The notes under the pieces: model-generated | What the model was told of the DNA's origin: nothing | What the model saw: only the letters and a program-made list of their open reading frames with translations | Database searches by the model: none | In this document: in pieces, positions 1 to 12,251 of the stretch | How the letters are laid out: each line of letters starts with the position of its first letter | How positions within the stretch are numbered: the first letter of the stretch is position 1 | Assembly (NCBI GenBank): GCA_903813345.2 | Contig: CAIIXF020000001.1 | Span: forward strand, 31,175,915-31,239,914 | Direction of reading: 5' to 3' | Origin: Owenia fusiformis | Taxonomy: Eukaryota > Annelida > Polychaeta > Sabellida > Oweniidae | Length of the DNA stretch: 64,000 nt | Made by a program: the position numbers and the translations under genes

Positions 1-721
1 TGTATATCTTGACTAATGAAACATGTCAAATGGATCCCAAAAGCTAGCATGAAGAGTGCGAAGTGAGGCTAATTTTTGATTGTTTCAAGGAGTAGCCTTG
101 CAACAGTCACACATTTGCAAGAGTCTAAAATTTCCACAAATCATCTTACCTTTCCCAGGAACAATGAAGGAGCATGAAAATGTGCACTTCTTGCATTGTT
201 AGAGTATAATAAAGCTCAAACCATTGTAAATTCTAAATATTTCATGTCCACCATTTTGTTTGCTGGAACTACTTCTAGACTTCCTGATTAATCCTCATAC
301 AAGTTTTGTGACTACACCAAGTGGCATGGATTATCACTTGTATATTTTATCTATTACAGTATAATTATCATGATAGATACATGATAGAGGCTTTATGAAT
401 GATAAACAATGGAAACATGAATGAGGATAACTCTGGACTAAAAAATATTTCCAGGAAACAAAATGTTGGACATGAAGTATTTAGAATTCACAATGGTTTG
501 AGCTTTATTATACTCTAACAATGCAAGAAGTACACATTTTCATGCTCCTTCATTGTTCCTTGGTAAGGTAAGATTATATCTGGAAATTTTGAATTCTTGC
601 AAATGCGTGACTGTTGCAAGGCTACTCCTTGAAACTTTCAAAAAATAGCCTCACTTCGCACTCTTCATGCTAGCTATGGGGAGCCATACACCTCAAAATC
701 ATAGTTATGAAAAATGCGTTT
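1..721. repeat. Foldback repeat unit A (left copy)
   Basis: Two arms are inverted copies of each other: roughly 33-260 (starting near GCTAGCATGAAGAGTGCG) and 460-690 (ending near CGCACTCTTCATGCTAGC). A closely similar unit follows at about 865-1590, so the region holds two copies of one palindromic element. No protein-coding content is recognisable. The left end may be cut by the window edge. Confidence 0.75.
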
Positions 722-1875
722 AAGGCGACGCTATATTAAATAATAAGTACAAAAAATGACTGCCATATTTTTTTGATAAAGACACATGTTTTTAAAATCT
801 GTTTACCTTGTATATGAATTGTGTATCTTGACTAATGAAACATGTCAAAGTTAACATCACACATAAACGCATTTTTCCAAACTATGAATTGGAGGTGCAT
901 GGATCCCCAAAGCTAGCATGAAGAGTGCGAAGTGAGGCTAATTTTTGAAAGTTTCAAGGAGTAGCCTTGCAACAGTCACACATTTGCAAGAGTCTAAAAT
1001 TTCCACAAATCATCTTACCTTTCCCAGGAACAACGAAGGAGCATGAAAATGTGCACTTCTTGCATTGTTAGAGTATAATAAAGCTCAAACCATTGTAAAT
1101 TCTAAATATTTCATGTCCACATTTTGTTTGCCGGAACTACTTCTAGACTTCCTGATTAATCCTCATGCAAGTTTTGTGACTACACCAAGTGGCATGGATT
1201 ATCACTTGTATGTTTTATCTATTACAGTGTAATTATCATGATAGATACATGATAGAGGCTTTATGAATGATAAACAATGGAAACATGAATGAAGATAACT
1301 CTGGACTAAAAAATAGTTCCAGGAAACAAAATGGTGGACATGAAATATTTAGAATTCACAATGGTTTGAGCTTTATTATACTCTAACAATGCAAGAAGTA
1401 CACATTTTCGTGCTCCTTCGTTGTTCCTTGGTAAGGTAAGACTATATCGAGAAATTTTGAATTCTTGCAAATGTGTGTCTGTTGCAAGGCTACTCCTTGA
1501 AACTTTCAAAAAATAGCCTCACTTCGCACTCTTCATGCTAGCTTTTGGGAGCCATACACCTCCAATTCATAGTTATGAAAAATGCGTTTAAATGTGAGGT
1601 TTTCTTTTATGTGTCTCTTTAGTCAGGAAATGCATTCACATACAAGGAAAACAGTATACAAAATCTTCTGACTTTATCAAAAAAATATGGCTCCCATGTT
1701 TTTGTACTTTTGATTAACTTAAATGTCACCTTAAATGTGAGGATTTCTTTTATGTGTCTCTTTAGTCAGGAAATGCATTCACATACAAGGAAAACAGTGT
1801 ACAAAATCTTCTGTCTTTATCAAAAAAATATGGCTCCCATGTTTTTGTACTTTTGATTAACTTAAATGTCACCTT
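722..1875. repeat. Foldback repeat unit B with outer arms and tandem duplication
   Basis: The core (about 865-1590) repeats unit A. Outside it, 722-865 and 1590-1735 form a second, longer pair of inverted arms (left near TTAAGG, right near CACCTTAA). The right arm is then duplicated in tandem: about 1590-1733 is repeated at about 1734-1875 with few changes. The TTAA at the ends would suit a piggyBac-like target site, but I cannot show a clean duplication. Confidence 0.7.
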
Positions 1876-2576
1876 AACTACCACCGCACCTAATATCGTA
1901 TTGATTTATATCGTGGGCTCTCAAGAGATCTTGAAAGTCAATCTTTATAAGTTGAGAGAACGGAGATGGGAAAGAATCATTAGACAAGAATTATTATAAA
2001 TTGAAAAACAAAAACAATCACAAAAAATGCGGAAAAATAAATTACAGTTGGGGACAAAAATAAATGACAGGTCGATTTTCGATCACCATTTCCTAATTAT
2101 GGTGGTCTGAAAGCCCATAATTTCCAATATTGTCTAGATACATATCCCTTAAAATTTGTATATTTTACATTTTGTATAATCTCATCCACTGATGTATGGC
2201 CTCTTGTAAATTCTCTTATTTTTAACATGGGAAATCCTCACTTCAGCAAATCCACCTGTCATTTATTTATGTCCCCAACTGTACATCACCTTTTGAAGTA
2301 TTTTTTTTACATATTTCTCACCTTTTCATATGTGTGGAGAGGAAATGTGTTTACACAAATATCCTCGCATGGTGAAACATCAGAAAGCACGTGATCAAAG
2401 ACACCTTGGGCTGCAGATTCGATAAAAAAGGAAAGGAACACTGCCAATAAAATTTTACATTTTATATCCGCCATTTTGGATCTATGTTTAGTCACGTGAC
2501 ACATTTTTAATTCAAAGTGCTTTGAGAGATGGCAGCACTTAATTTAAAGTTTTCCCCATTACCCGAGCCATGTAGA
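1876..2576. other. No gene seen
   Basis: AT-rich sequence with short spurious open frames only. No splice-consistent coding segment or repeat structure recognised. Confidence 0.5.
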
Positions 2577-2583
2577 ACATACT

Positions 2584-2864
2584 CCACTGGCGGATCTGGG
2601 GGGGGGGGGGCGCCCCCCCCTTCGATGGGCCCAGAAGAAAAAAATTGGGCCTAAAAAGAATTTTGGGCAAAAAAAGGCCTTCAGAAGGCCTCATTTTTTA
2701 ATTTCAGGCCAAATTTTGAAGAAAATGGGCCTCAAATTTTCCAAATTTAGGCCTTCTTTTGGGTTCTATGGGGCCCAAAATGTTTTCCTCGCAAGCAAGG
2801 AAAACTTTTTTCTCTCACCTAAAATTTGGGCCCCCCCTTGTTGGTTCCCAGATCCGCCCCTGAA
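2584..2864. repeat. Small inverted-repeat element with GGCGGATCTGG ends
   Basis: The left end reads GGCGGATCTGG and the right end CCAGATCCGCC, giving short terminal inverted repeats around a G-run/C-run and a purine-rich stretch in which GGGCC-type words recur. It resembles a miniature transposon. Target duplication is not evident. Confidence 0.55.
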
Positions 2865-2965
2865 GACAATCTATCGTCTATGTCAATAATCTGCAAAAGG
2901 CTAATAAGCCCATAAGTCCCATATAAAGCAGATTTATAATTTGACAGTGATAATAGAATTTGAAT

Positions 2966-3100
2966 AGCATATGTATAGGATATCCTATGATTTTGAGGGA
3001 TATAATTTTTATCCACGAGTTGATATCAATATCTGGATGAGGGAGCGTAGCGAATGAGTATTAACATAATATCACGAAAAAATCATAGGATGTTCTAATT
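2966..3100. repeat. Dispersed repeat, copy 1 (ATCCTATGATTTT family)
   Basis: Begins GGATATCCTATGATTTT and ends AAAAATCATAGGATGTTC, so the ends are inverted. The same sequence recurs partly at 3420-3510 and again at 18036-18195 in a HOOK intron. This is a multi-copy miniature element. Confidence 0.65.
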
Positions 3101-3419
3101 ATCCCATAGTTGAGGTTAAATCATCCCATAGTTCACCTTCCAAAGCATTTCACAACCAGTTTTTATTTGTCTGAACTTTAGTCAAAACATTAATCATTTC
3201 CATATTTGTGACGTCATGAAATCACCATGTTAGCATATAACATGTTACAATGCACGTCACATTGACGGGAGTTTTCAAATCCGTGGAAAAAAGTGATATC
3301 TGTGGAATTACTGGAATATTCTCCATATTCCACAGATATCGCTTTTTCCACGCATTTGCAAAATATCATAAATATATATACGTGTTATTCTACAGATTTG
3401 ACCCCAACTATGGGATAAA

Positions 3420-3510
3420 TAGAGGATATCCTATGATTTACTTGTGATATGATTTTTATCCACGAATGGATATGATATCTGCACGAGCGAGCAGATATCA
3501 ACCCAGATAT
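3420..3510. repeat. Dispersed repeat, copy 2 (partial)
   Basis: Shares GGATATCCTATGATTT and the following ATGATTTTTATCCACGA segment with the copies at 2966 and 18036. Only the left part is present. Confidence 0.55.
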
Positions 3511-5297
3511 CAAAGCCCATGATCATAGTAGTCTTCAGTACAGTTAGTACCAACTGCACAAAGTCTGATATGTTCTTTTTTTCACGAAGAAGGACCTTTA
3601 AGTGCAATACTGCTTCATAGATAACTTTTTGACATCTCTTAGCATACACATGACAGATTGATGAGGGACATGTCATGCCATAAAAGAAATAGAAACATTA
3701 ATAATTATTTTTAATTTTCTTTATTTTAAATGTACAAAGCTAAATACGTTTTAGTTAGAAAGAACAAATTTAACATACAATGTAAATGCTATAAATGAAC
3801 TTTCATTTCACTGAATATTATGGCAACAGGATTCCTTGGATTACCTAAATCTTCTACAGATCACCATGTTGTTCTATAATACAATTCTGATAGATTACCA
3901 TAGTATTCTACATATAACCGTTCTACAACTGAAATGTTGTTTTTCATAGATTACAATAGTAATCTGTAGAATACCAAACTGTTGTTTTGTATAGATTAAT
4001 TAGGGTTGTTTTTCACATAACCCAATTTAAATCAAAAAAACAAAACAATTTTAACACAATGAACAAAATTCAATGAGCCAATTTTTGCAAGACATGCATA
4101 AGCACCCATCTATGACATTTTTCACACATGTTTTTGATTATTGCAGGTATTCAATAACTTTTTCAAAATAATGCAATATACATATGAACTATTAAAAATA
4201 TCTGAAATTCTGTTGGCCAATTGCACATGTGAAAACAATAAGGGGATTCCAAATTAAAAATACATTTTAAAACAACAATCAACTTTCCAAAAATATACTC
4301 TACTATATAATTAAATACATTCATAATATATGAAATCATTTCCACAAAACATGTGTTAAGACACACTTTTAGTTTCACTTTGAAAAGTTTGACTGCCTAA
4401 TTCAAATAAACTAGTCAGTGTAGCCTTGCCCAAGTCGGTATTTTTTTTTACTTATCTGAATCAAGATAAGTATAATAAAAGACACCGACTTGGGCAAGGC
4501 TATAGTCAGTGGTGCATCTGAGTAGGCCTTTGTTTCCCTTACAGACCAGATTTTGTTTTCTGCATATTTAATCAAAGGCAGAATAGAATCAGATCTATGG
4601 AGAGTTACAACATTACAAGCAATATGTACAGTTGACGTCCGATATATTCCTAACAATGTCAAATATAATATCTCCCAAAAGATCCATGATATGTTAAAAA
4701 TTGGTGAATTTATTAAAAGTGCAAAAATGGGGAAAGCTTTTAAAATTCTCCCAAATAGCCTAATAAAAATGGCAACCATATTTATAATTTTTGTCAAGAG
4801 TACTCTTCAGGATCTTACTAGATCTGATTCTGCCTTCAAGATTTCTAATCAAATATACATGTTATGGACACTTTAGATGCAGAAATTTCCATTCATTAAA
4901 ACTGAGGAAGGAGATGTCCATATATTCAATTTCTTTGATAAATTGCTTTAAAAATTGAAGGATGGTCGATCTTGAAATAATGTCAGAACTACAGTATGGA
5001 AAATGGCCATGACATAACCCTTCTTCAAGTGTGTCTACATTAGATACAATTTACAGTAAAAACAATGAATTCATTCTACATCAAAAATTCAATTATTTTA
5101 ACTCCATGAAGTGAAGTATTTGAGCATGGTCTTTCAAAAGCCCATGATTTTACAAAATTCAGTCACAGACTAGATATTCTTTATTATTTCCAGTACACAT
5201 GATTAATGAACACAGCTATTGACAGCTAGATGCAGTCATAGTATATTATATTTCATGTGTAACAACTTAAAGTTTGCTTGTTCAAGGTACATGGGAA
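3511..5297. other. Intergenic and probable RNF170 3' untranslated region
   Basis: No coding segment recognised. A minus-strand AATAAA lies near 5179-5184, about 115 bases past the RNF170 stop, and is a plausible poly(A) signal. A short hairpin is annotated at 4421-4502. Overlapping open frames near 4411-4876 show no recognisable protein. Confidence 0.4.
4421..4502. repeat. Short perfect-arm hairpin
   Basis: TAGCCTTGCCCAAGTCGGT is followed about 45 bases later by its inverse ACCGACTTGGGCAAGGCTA. A second, inner inverted pair (ACTTATCT / AGATAAGT) lies in the loop. It could be a tiny transposon remnant or a folded RNA. Confidence 0.6.
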
Positions 5298-8200
5298 TCA
5301 GTCTACAGCATGAGCACGTGACTCGACAAATCGTCTATAAATAATGCTTATATATATTGCTAACAAAAGCAAGATGAAGAAATCATCAAGAAATCCTAAT
5401 ATTCCAAACATGGCTTCTGGTATTATATCCAATGGAGATAGAAAATATACTAAGGCTAGAAAAAAGCAGACAATAATTCGAAGTCTGAACATCCATATTA
5501 GTCCTCCAACTGAGAAAAATTCTGTAAATGCATGTCGCAGCAAAGTAGGCAGATCTCTTAAATAGTCCATCAACTGAAAATAAAAATGAAAGTACAAATA
5601 ATGGAAGTACACGTATTTGTGTTCTCATTACATGTATTCAAATATGTACATATGAACCGTTGTATTTGAAATCAAACTTACACAAGGACTGCCTAATAAA
5701 TTAATCTCCCATCTTCAAAATAGATGTGAATTCATTACTAAATGCAACAGAAGAAATTGAGATTGTTAACCTGGGTTGTTAACAATGAATACATCGCATA
5801 TGACAATCGGAGGTCAACTTATAGACAATGTTTGATATCACATGGCTATTTTTGGTTCCCTATACTGCTCTGATTCAAATTTCTTCAAATATAAATTCTA
5901 ACTGGCCTAGTTCTCTACATCTAATGCATGATGACAATGATGTGAGGTGCGACAATAGGTTCTGTCCGGTTCCTCTAAAGATCAATGATAGGGAAAGGGC
6001 ACTGCTGTCAGTTTACTTACATCTCTAGGTTCTCCAGAAAATCTTCTATTGTATAAGTTTATTTCTCGCATCACTTCATTCTTTTCCTCTGACTCACTAT
6101 TCCTTTCACCATCAGTAAAATGGAATAGCAGGAGAGACACCTAAACATAAGAAAAAGCTAAATGTGACATTAGGCCCCTACGAGATAATTGTCTGTTAGG
6201 TTAAATCATGGACTTGAAGAAACAGATTCACCCTTGGTATACGCAGCTAACGAAAATTGACTGGTACGGGTCAAAAGCTGGACCGGTACGGGTTAACGGT
6301 TTTATTTGAATTTAAAACAGCCATAACTTGCTCAATATTGTCTTCCTCGTGTCTAATTTGAAATATATGATGCCTCTCGATGCTTTCAAGTACCCCAATT
6401 CTTTACAGATTTTTAAACGGACCAAAACTCTCTAAATGCGCATTTATGCTCTTTTCTCTCGAGAATGACTGTCTCATTTTCACGATAACTTTTATTTAGT
6501 ACTTCTAACATATAGGATCTATTTTTCCCCATCAAAGTATGATGTAAATGACATGCTATTTACATCTTGTGAGTTTCAATGACGCGCGTTTGATTTTATA
6601 AAAATGCCAAACTTTGTGACAGAATTTCCTCCAGAATTTCCTCCTGCTTGCAGCGAGAAGACGGACCGGTTCGGGGCAATCTGCTTGCAGCGAGAAGACG
6701 GACCGGTTCGGGGCAATAGCTGATGAAATTCTTTGTCACAAAGTTTGGCATTTTTTATAAAATCAAACGCGCGTCATTGAAACTCACAAGATGTAAATAG
6801 CATGTCATTGGTTGTGTATGAGGTTTTCACAATATTTACCCTGCGTGCAGAGTCTAGTTAAACTACACTCTGCCTAGTAGAGACCATATTACAGTTTAGC
6901 AGCCCCGCCCCCACGACGGGTACCGGTGACAGTTTGGGTAATAAATCACTTTTGACCTACGCGCTGACCTTTCTTTCACCAATCACCGAGCTTGAAGAAA
7001 CATACGCCAAATGTGGTATAATTAAATATGCGCATGTCATTGGTCAATTCTGGGCTCAACGATGACGTCAGAAGGAATGACCATATATAGAACGTCGGTC
7101 AAATTTGGCCGACGAACACTGATTGGCGCGGTGAGTTCACAGGTTTATTTTAGTTTGAAAGAGTGAAGACGAAGCTCTCTTTTAAGAAGTGAAGTCAAAC
7201 GAATGCAAAGGGTACACAATATTAGTATGTTACTATTAAATGAATGGGTCAGATTGATTTTGTTTGCCATAGTTTTTTACCATGTACTTTTTACCATTTT
7301 ATAATAAACATGTGTACTAGCAATTTGTAAGGGCCTTATTTGTATTTACTGTATAATTAATAATGTTTTTTATTAGCTGAGTATTTTTGAAGTCCTTGAT
7401 GATAAACAAAATATGATTTGATTCATGTCAAATAGCACCCAAACAATAATCTGTTTAATTTGACCTTGAATCTTCACCATAATACTGATACCAAATGACT
7501 AAATAGTCTGCTTAGTACATGCATGTCAGTGTTCTAACCAGATTTTTCTCATCTGAACTAGTAAAGAGTGACTTCATAAAGAAGTAAATCCACATGAACA
7601 AACTATGATTCCCTGAACCATAATCTTTTATAATGCTGAAATATGTCATGATACAATTTTTTTTTCAAGAATAATGTCAAACTGAATATACATGTACCAA
7701 TTAGAAGTAATAAAGCCATTCATTGTATATATGCACATATCCAATAATCCAAAACTTCCCACACAGAGGTACAGTAAGGTGGCCATTTGGATTTTTAAAT
7801 GCAAATATTAAAAGGTGATAACGTTTTTTTACCTACACTTAAATATCTTTATTTTGTAAAATATTTACGCTTTTTTCCACAAAATGTAAAGAATATCTGT
7901 CTCCTAATTTAACACTTATTCCCCAGACAGACTGAAAAACAGACAGATGGCTTTGCTATTATCCATATCAAGCTTAATGTCCCCATATAAAGTTTAAACC
8001 ACTTTGGCTTATATTGTCGTCTTACCCAATGTTATCAAAGTGTACTATGTGAAACTTTTTTTTTATTTCAAAAAGTGTTTTTTGATAGACTTTTTGTTCA
8101 AAAAATTGTGAATTTATTTAAAACTAACTTCTAGAGGTCACACATATCTTTTAATTAGCCACAATTCATACCAATACATAGCATAAATCCTCACATGTTT

Positions 8201-11200
8201 TTTGCCGAAAAAATTAAGAAAATAGGTTCATAAATAAGCGAGAAATGAACTCATCAATCCATGAAAATGGTTCAGAGAAAAATGCATTTCAAAATTTTAG
8301 TTCTCATAGAAACCAGTCGTACAATAATATCTAAAACATAATATATTCTTCCTTTTAACCTGGTTAGACATTCAACATTGGTTTATTATTTTATTGAAGT
8401 CTAGCATATTTAGAAAAGATTGACATGGAAAAAAAGGTTTTTGCCACCTGAGTCACTAATGTTGCAAAATATTTTTGATGTGCTTAAACATTGAAGTGGC
8501 CCATTAAATATGGCATTTTATTATTATTTGTTCAATCTTTGCATTGGTGTTAAAAAGATAATCTTTTTTGAAATGCATTAATTAAGAAATATTTGAGGAT
8601 TAAAAAATTTCAACTTTTTTTGAAAAAATGGCGGGAAATTTGAATATTTGAGAAATGAAATGCTCACAGCTTTTTTTTCAAAAAAATTCTTTTTTCAAAA
8701 ATCTCTAAAATAACTTTTTAAGTCATGACAAATAGTAAATGAATGATAAAAAAATATTTTCAAACTTTAGACGGGGACAAAGTATTAGTAATGATGCCTA
8801 TGTTCCCGTGGTTGCATATTAATCTTTCATTTCTCATAACAGGTACAGAGCTCAGTTGTTGAGTTTTCAGAGACTTACCTGCTGTCTACAAACAGGACAG
8901 GCTACAGCACCTAACCAGGTTCCATGCTGCCAATATGTGATTATACATTGGCCTGAAAGTAAATTAATTACAAATGCAGGCAAATCTTTTAAGAAGTGAA
9001 GTCAAACGAATGCAAAGGGTAGCAAATATGTGATATTATAAAATTACATGTTCATTAATTGCTTATATAGGCTTCAGATGTTTTTAAGCAATGGTTTGTA
9101 GTTTGCAAAAATAGACAAAATCAGGCCATTAGTATTTGAACTAGAAATGGGTAACTCCATGGAGTAGCAAATCCCAACAAACACTATATAAATCGTGAAT
9201 CTGTAGTGTACAGTCACAATGTAATATTTAACATAAGTACTTGAGATTATTATAATATCATGTAACCATACTTTAAAGATATATCTAAGTAATGGCGAAT
9301 TCCTGCTCTAGGCAGCTATTTCCGAGGCACAAATCAGAAAAACAATACCATAATAATTATTGTGATCTACTCTAAAATTCCTTCAATTTGAGTATAATAT
9401 AGCTATACTTCTAAGAGATCAGAAAATTATTGCAAAATCCCACATTAGTTGGCCATTTTGAATTTTACGAGGTCCAAATCAGAAAAATGATACAATATTT
9501 GCTATCTACTCTAAATTGTCTTGCATTTGAGTATAATAAAGTTATACTTCAAAAACATCTCAAAATTAATGCAAATATCTGCTTTGCCAAGAGTGAATTC
9601 ACAACCCCAGGGGGTCAGGGTGAAAAACACTGAATATATGTGAAATAGACAGATGTTGTGAATATACTACCAAAATTCCAAATAGTAATTAATATTTATT
9701 ACTTTGGTTTAAAATGAAAAACATAAGATTTTTGCGAAAAATTCCCACCATTTTAAAGTGGTGGCCATCTTGAAATATTTTTTGCGGAAAACCATTCACT
9801 AATATATACATCTTTCCACCAAATATGAAGAAAATCCATCAACTAGTATTCGCGTTATCTTCCAGATGGACGTAGGGCTTCACTAGTACAGTATATCTCT
9901 ATCACTAGCATATCCCTAACAAAAATTTGTTTGGATAACTATCACCCCTCACAGACAGTTGGATGGACAGACGGAGAGACAAACAGACAGCCAGCAGTCT
10001 AGGCTTTTTTAATCCCTTAAACTTTATTTGATGGCATGAACATATAATTAATATAAGAGTTACTCACCACAAAATATGTGACCACAATTTGTCTCAATAG
10101 CAAAGAGTGCATCTCCCAAACAAATTGGGCAAGTGATAACCGCTTCCCTTCTTTCACTATGTCTTGAACCAGAATTCTGCATGTGAGGTGCATTACCATT
10201 TTGTGTGTTCCCAAGTCTCTCTCTTGTGTTATTAACATCTGCTTCACTTGCAGGATGAATTCTATGTTGAATATCTTGTGTTGATCTGGAATTGTATAAC
10301 TACATGTAAACAACAGCAACGCTAAAGCGTAGCAAATAACATCGAACAGCCATGGTTGGCATTTTTACAAACGAAGAACATGTATATTGCAAAAATTGTA
10401 AAATAACGCACAAAAATGGCCACCATTTTCAAAATAGTTGTTCACTATAGCCGAATTGTCATCAGAAAGTGTAATATGCTTCTAAGTAGGCATTTATAAA
10501 ATTTAAATAAAATCGCACACGTACATGAAAATGGTGGCCATTTTTCAAAATGGCCGCCTACTTGACAAAATGTCATAAGACAGTGTGCCCTGCTTATAGT
10601 ATTCACATATAAAATATGAACAAAATTGCTCAACTACTTTTCTAGTTATAGTAAAAAACGTAAAAATGACAGTGTGCTACTCAAATATGAAAAAAATCGT
10701 TCTATTACTTTTTGAGCTATACTTATAGTATTCAAATACCAAATATGAACAAAATCGCACCACTACTTTTCGAGTTATAGTAAAAAATGTTAAAATGGCG
10801 GCCATTTTTCAAAATGGCCGCCTTCTACCAAAATGGTCATGAGACAGTGTGCCATCGAAGCTTATAGTATTCACATATTAAATATGAACAAAATCGCTTC
10901 AGTAGTATTCAAGTTACAGCAAAAATCGTAAAATAGCGTGTAAAGGCTGCCATTTTTCAAGATGGCTGCCATGTGCTTCTTCGATATATATTTCTTGCTT
11001 AATTAAGTTCCTATAAATTTTTTACATTTAAAACATATTGCTATTACAGTTTTACAGATTGTACCTAAATTAATGTAAAATCAGCACTAAAATGGCCACC
11101 ATTTTAAAATGAGTGGCCATTTTAAAATTCAGCTTTCAAGCAGAACTTCTACCCCCATAGGGTATATGTGTACCAAATATGAACAAAATTGAGTTATTGC

Positions 11201-12251
11201 CCAGATGGACGGACGTACGGAAGGACAAATGTACGGACGAATGAACAGACAGAGTGATGGACGGATGGATGGATGGACGGAGGTTACTCGAGTCTCTAGC
11301 TTACAGCTAGACGTAACTTCATTGATTTCGTATGTACTCTAGAGTTTGACACATGGTGAAATTTTCTCGCTGTAGCTAAAAATGGCTTCCGGTTCTGGAC
11401 GTGAATAAAATTTGAAATTATTCTCGCTTAAGAAATCAAATATAACAATAGATTCAGACGGGGATGTGAGCTGATGTTCTTCAAATCTATACATAAAGGT
11501 ATATTTCATATTATTATGCCATATTTACTGTGCGTGTGACACAATGATTTACAATATTTATTATACTAAGGCAGCTCAATCTTCCTCCTCAAAGCCGGAA
11601 CATAGAGAAGGCTTTGGACCGAAGTAAGACGGAGGCGTTCCCTATATCCCTGCGAACTTTGTTTGATGGGATAATAATTGAATAATGTATAAGTCCATAG
11701 ACCAGATTATTCTATCTCTGTTCTCAAAGTAGAATATGAGCTCATACAATCGATCTATATCTGTTGTAATTCATTTGTTATTAATTGAGACTGAGACAGT
11801 TTGAGAGCAAAGTTTCACTAAAGGGGGCCCACTAAAGATTTTCTCAATTTCGCTGGTGCCAATTGAACAGATACAATTAAATGACGCTGAAGTAAGTATT
11901 TTTCAAATATGGTAGACCCGTTGATTGTAATCCTTGACAAAACAGTGCAATATCTCATTTGTCACTTCGATTCGGATACAATTACATGTCGTAATCGTGC
12001 AATATCAGTGGATATACTATACATACAACACTGTTACTTTCCCATTGACTTCCAAACAAATGATTCGTTAGGTATGTATGTAGCGAATGTGCTCTGAATC
12101 AGAGTCTGATCTGATGTCTAAAGTAAAAGTAAAAAATTAACCTGAAATACAAAGTTATGCCCACACATATAGCTGCAACTACAATGGTGATTACGTAAAG
12201 CAGCTCATCTCCAATTCCTTCTATCAGTGTCCCATTAACCTGTGGATCCAT
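5298..12251 (-). CDS. RNF170: E3 ubiquitin ligase RNF170-like, five exons
   Basis: Exons on the minus strand: 12251-12142, 10285-10068, 8952-8879, 6140-6021, 5573-5298; all joins are GT-AG and keep phase, giving about 265 aa (human RNF170 is about 258). The first exon encodes a luminal or signal-anchor hydrophobic stretch ([20 protein letters not shown]). The RING finger is split over exons 2 and 3: [10 protein letters not shown], then CGHIFC, then CPVCRQQ. Exon 4 ends in [10 protein letters not shown]. The last exon carries [20 protein letters not shown] and [20 protein letters not shown], the DUF1232 membrane domain typical of the family. In vertebrates RNF170 is an ER-membrane ligase that ubiquitinates activated IP3 receptors; the same role here is inferred from family. 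It lies head-to-head with HOOK, 200 bases between start codons. Its introns hold repeats but no other gene. Confidence 0.93.
6547..6809. repeat. Foldback element with duplicated core
   Basis: About 80-bp arms (6547-6629 and 6727-6809) are near-perfect inverted copies, including GACGCGCGTTTGATTTTATA. The loop holds a tandem duplication of a roughly 35-bp unit with GAAGACGGACCGGTTCGGGG, far more GC-rich than its surroundings. It sits in RNF170 intron 3 (between exons 3 and 4). Confidence 0.75.
6895..7136 (+). promoter_or_regulatory. Candidate cryptic promoter inside RNF170 intron
   Basis: A dense cluster: GC-box-like CCCCGCCCCC (about 6903), two TGACCT half-sites 6 bases apart (about 6954-6971), CCAAT motifs in both orientations (ACCAAT, ATTGGTCAAT, GATTGGC), a CRE-like GATGACGTCA and a TATA-like ATATATAG (about 7083-7090). 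A good donor GCG|GTGAGT follows near 7130, so a short untranslated exon on the plus strand is conceivable. No associated ORF was found; it may belong to a mobile element. Confidence 0.35.
7178..7214 (+). repeat. 37-bp direct repeat, copy 1
   Basis: Identical over 37 bases to 8985-9021, about 1.8 kb away. The pair brackets RNF170 exon 3. Core word: GAAGTCAAACGAATGCAAAG. Confidence 0.85.
7215..8878. other. RNF170 intron sequence, nothing else seen
   Basis: AT-rich intronic DNA with poly-T/poly-A tracts. No coding segment or clear transposon ends recognised. Confidence 0.5.
8985..9021 (+). repeat. 37-bp direct repeat, copy 2
   Basis: Perfect match to 7178-7214. It begins 33 bases upstream (in transcript sense) of RNF170 exon 3. 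Confidence 0.85.
9420..9995. repeat. Dispersed repeat with GGACAGACGGA tail
   Basis: Contains phrases such as GGCCATTTTGAATTTT and ACCAAATATGAAGAAAATC and ends in a GGACAGACGGAGAGACA-type tail (about 9961-9990). The same style recurs at 10350-11285 and 25640-26240. Probably a SINE-like or otherwise dispersed family. Confidence 0.45.
10350..11285. repeat. Degenerate tandem repeats with GGCCGCCATTTT words and GGAC tail
   Basis: AAAATGGCCGCC / GGCGGCCATTTT words and the phrase AAATATGAACAAAATCGC recur several times between 10380 and 11180, giving imperfect units of roughly 150 bp. The block ends in a GACGGA/GGATGGAT tetranucleotide run (about 11196-11284). It lies between RNF170 exons 1 and 2. 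Confidence 0.55.

Noticed and set aside
4411-4876. Overlapping 128- and 107-residue frames on both strands
   Set aside because: No recognisable motif, no splice support, AT-rich hydrophobic translation typical of noncoding DNA.
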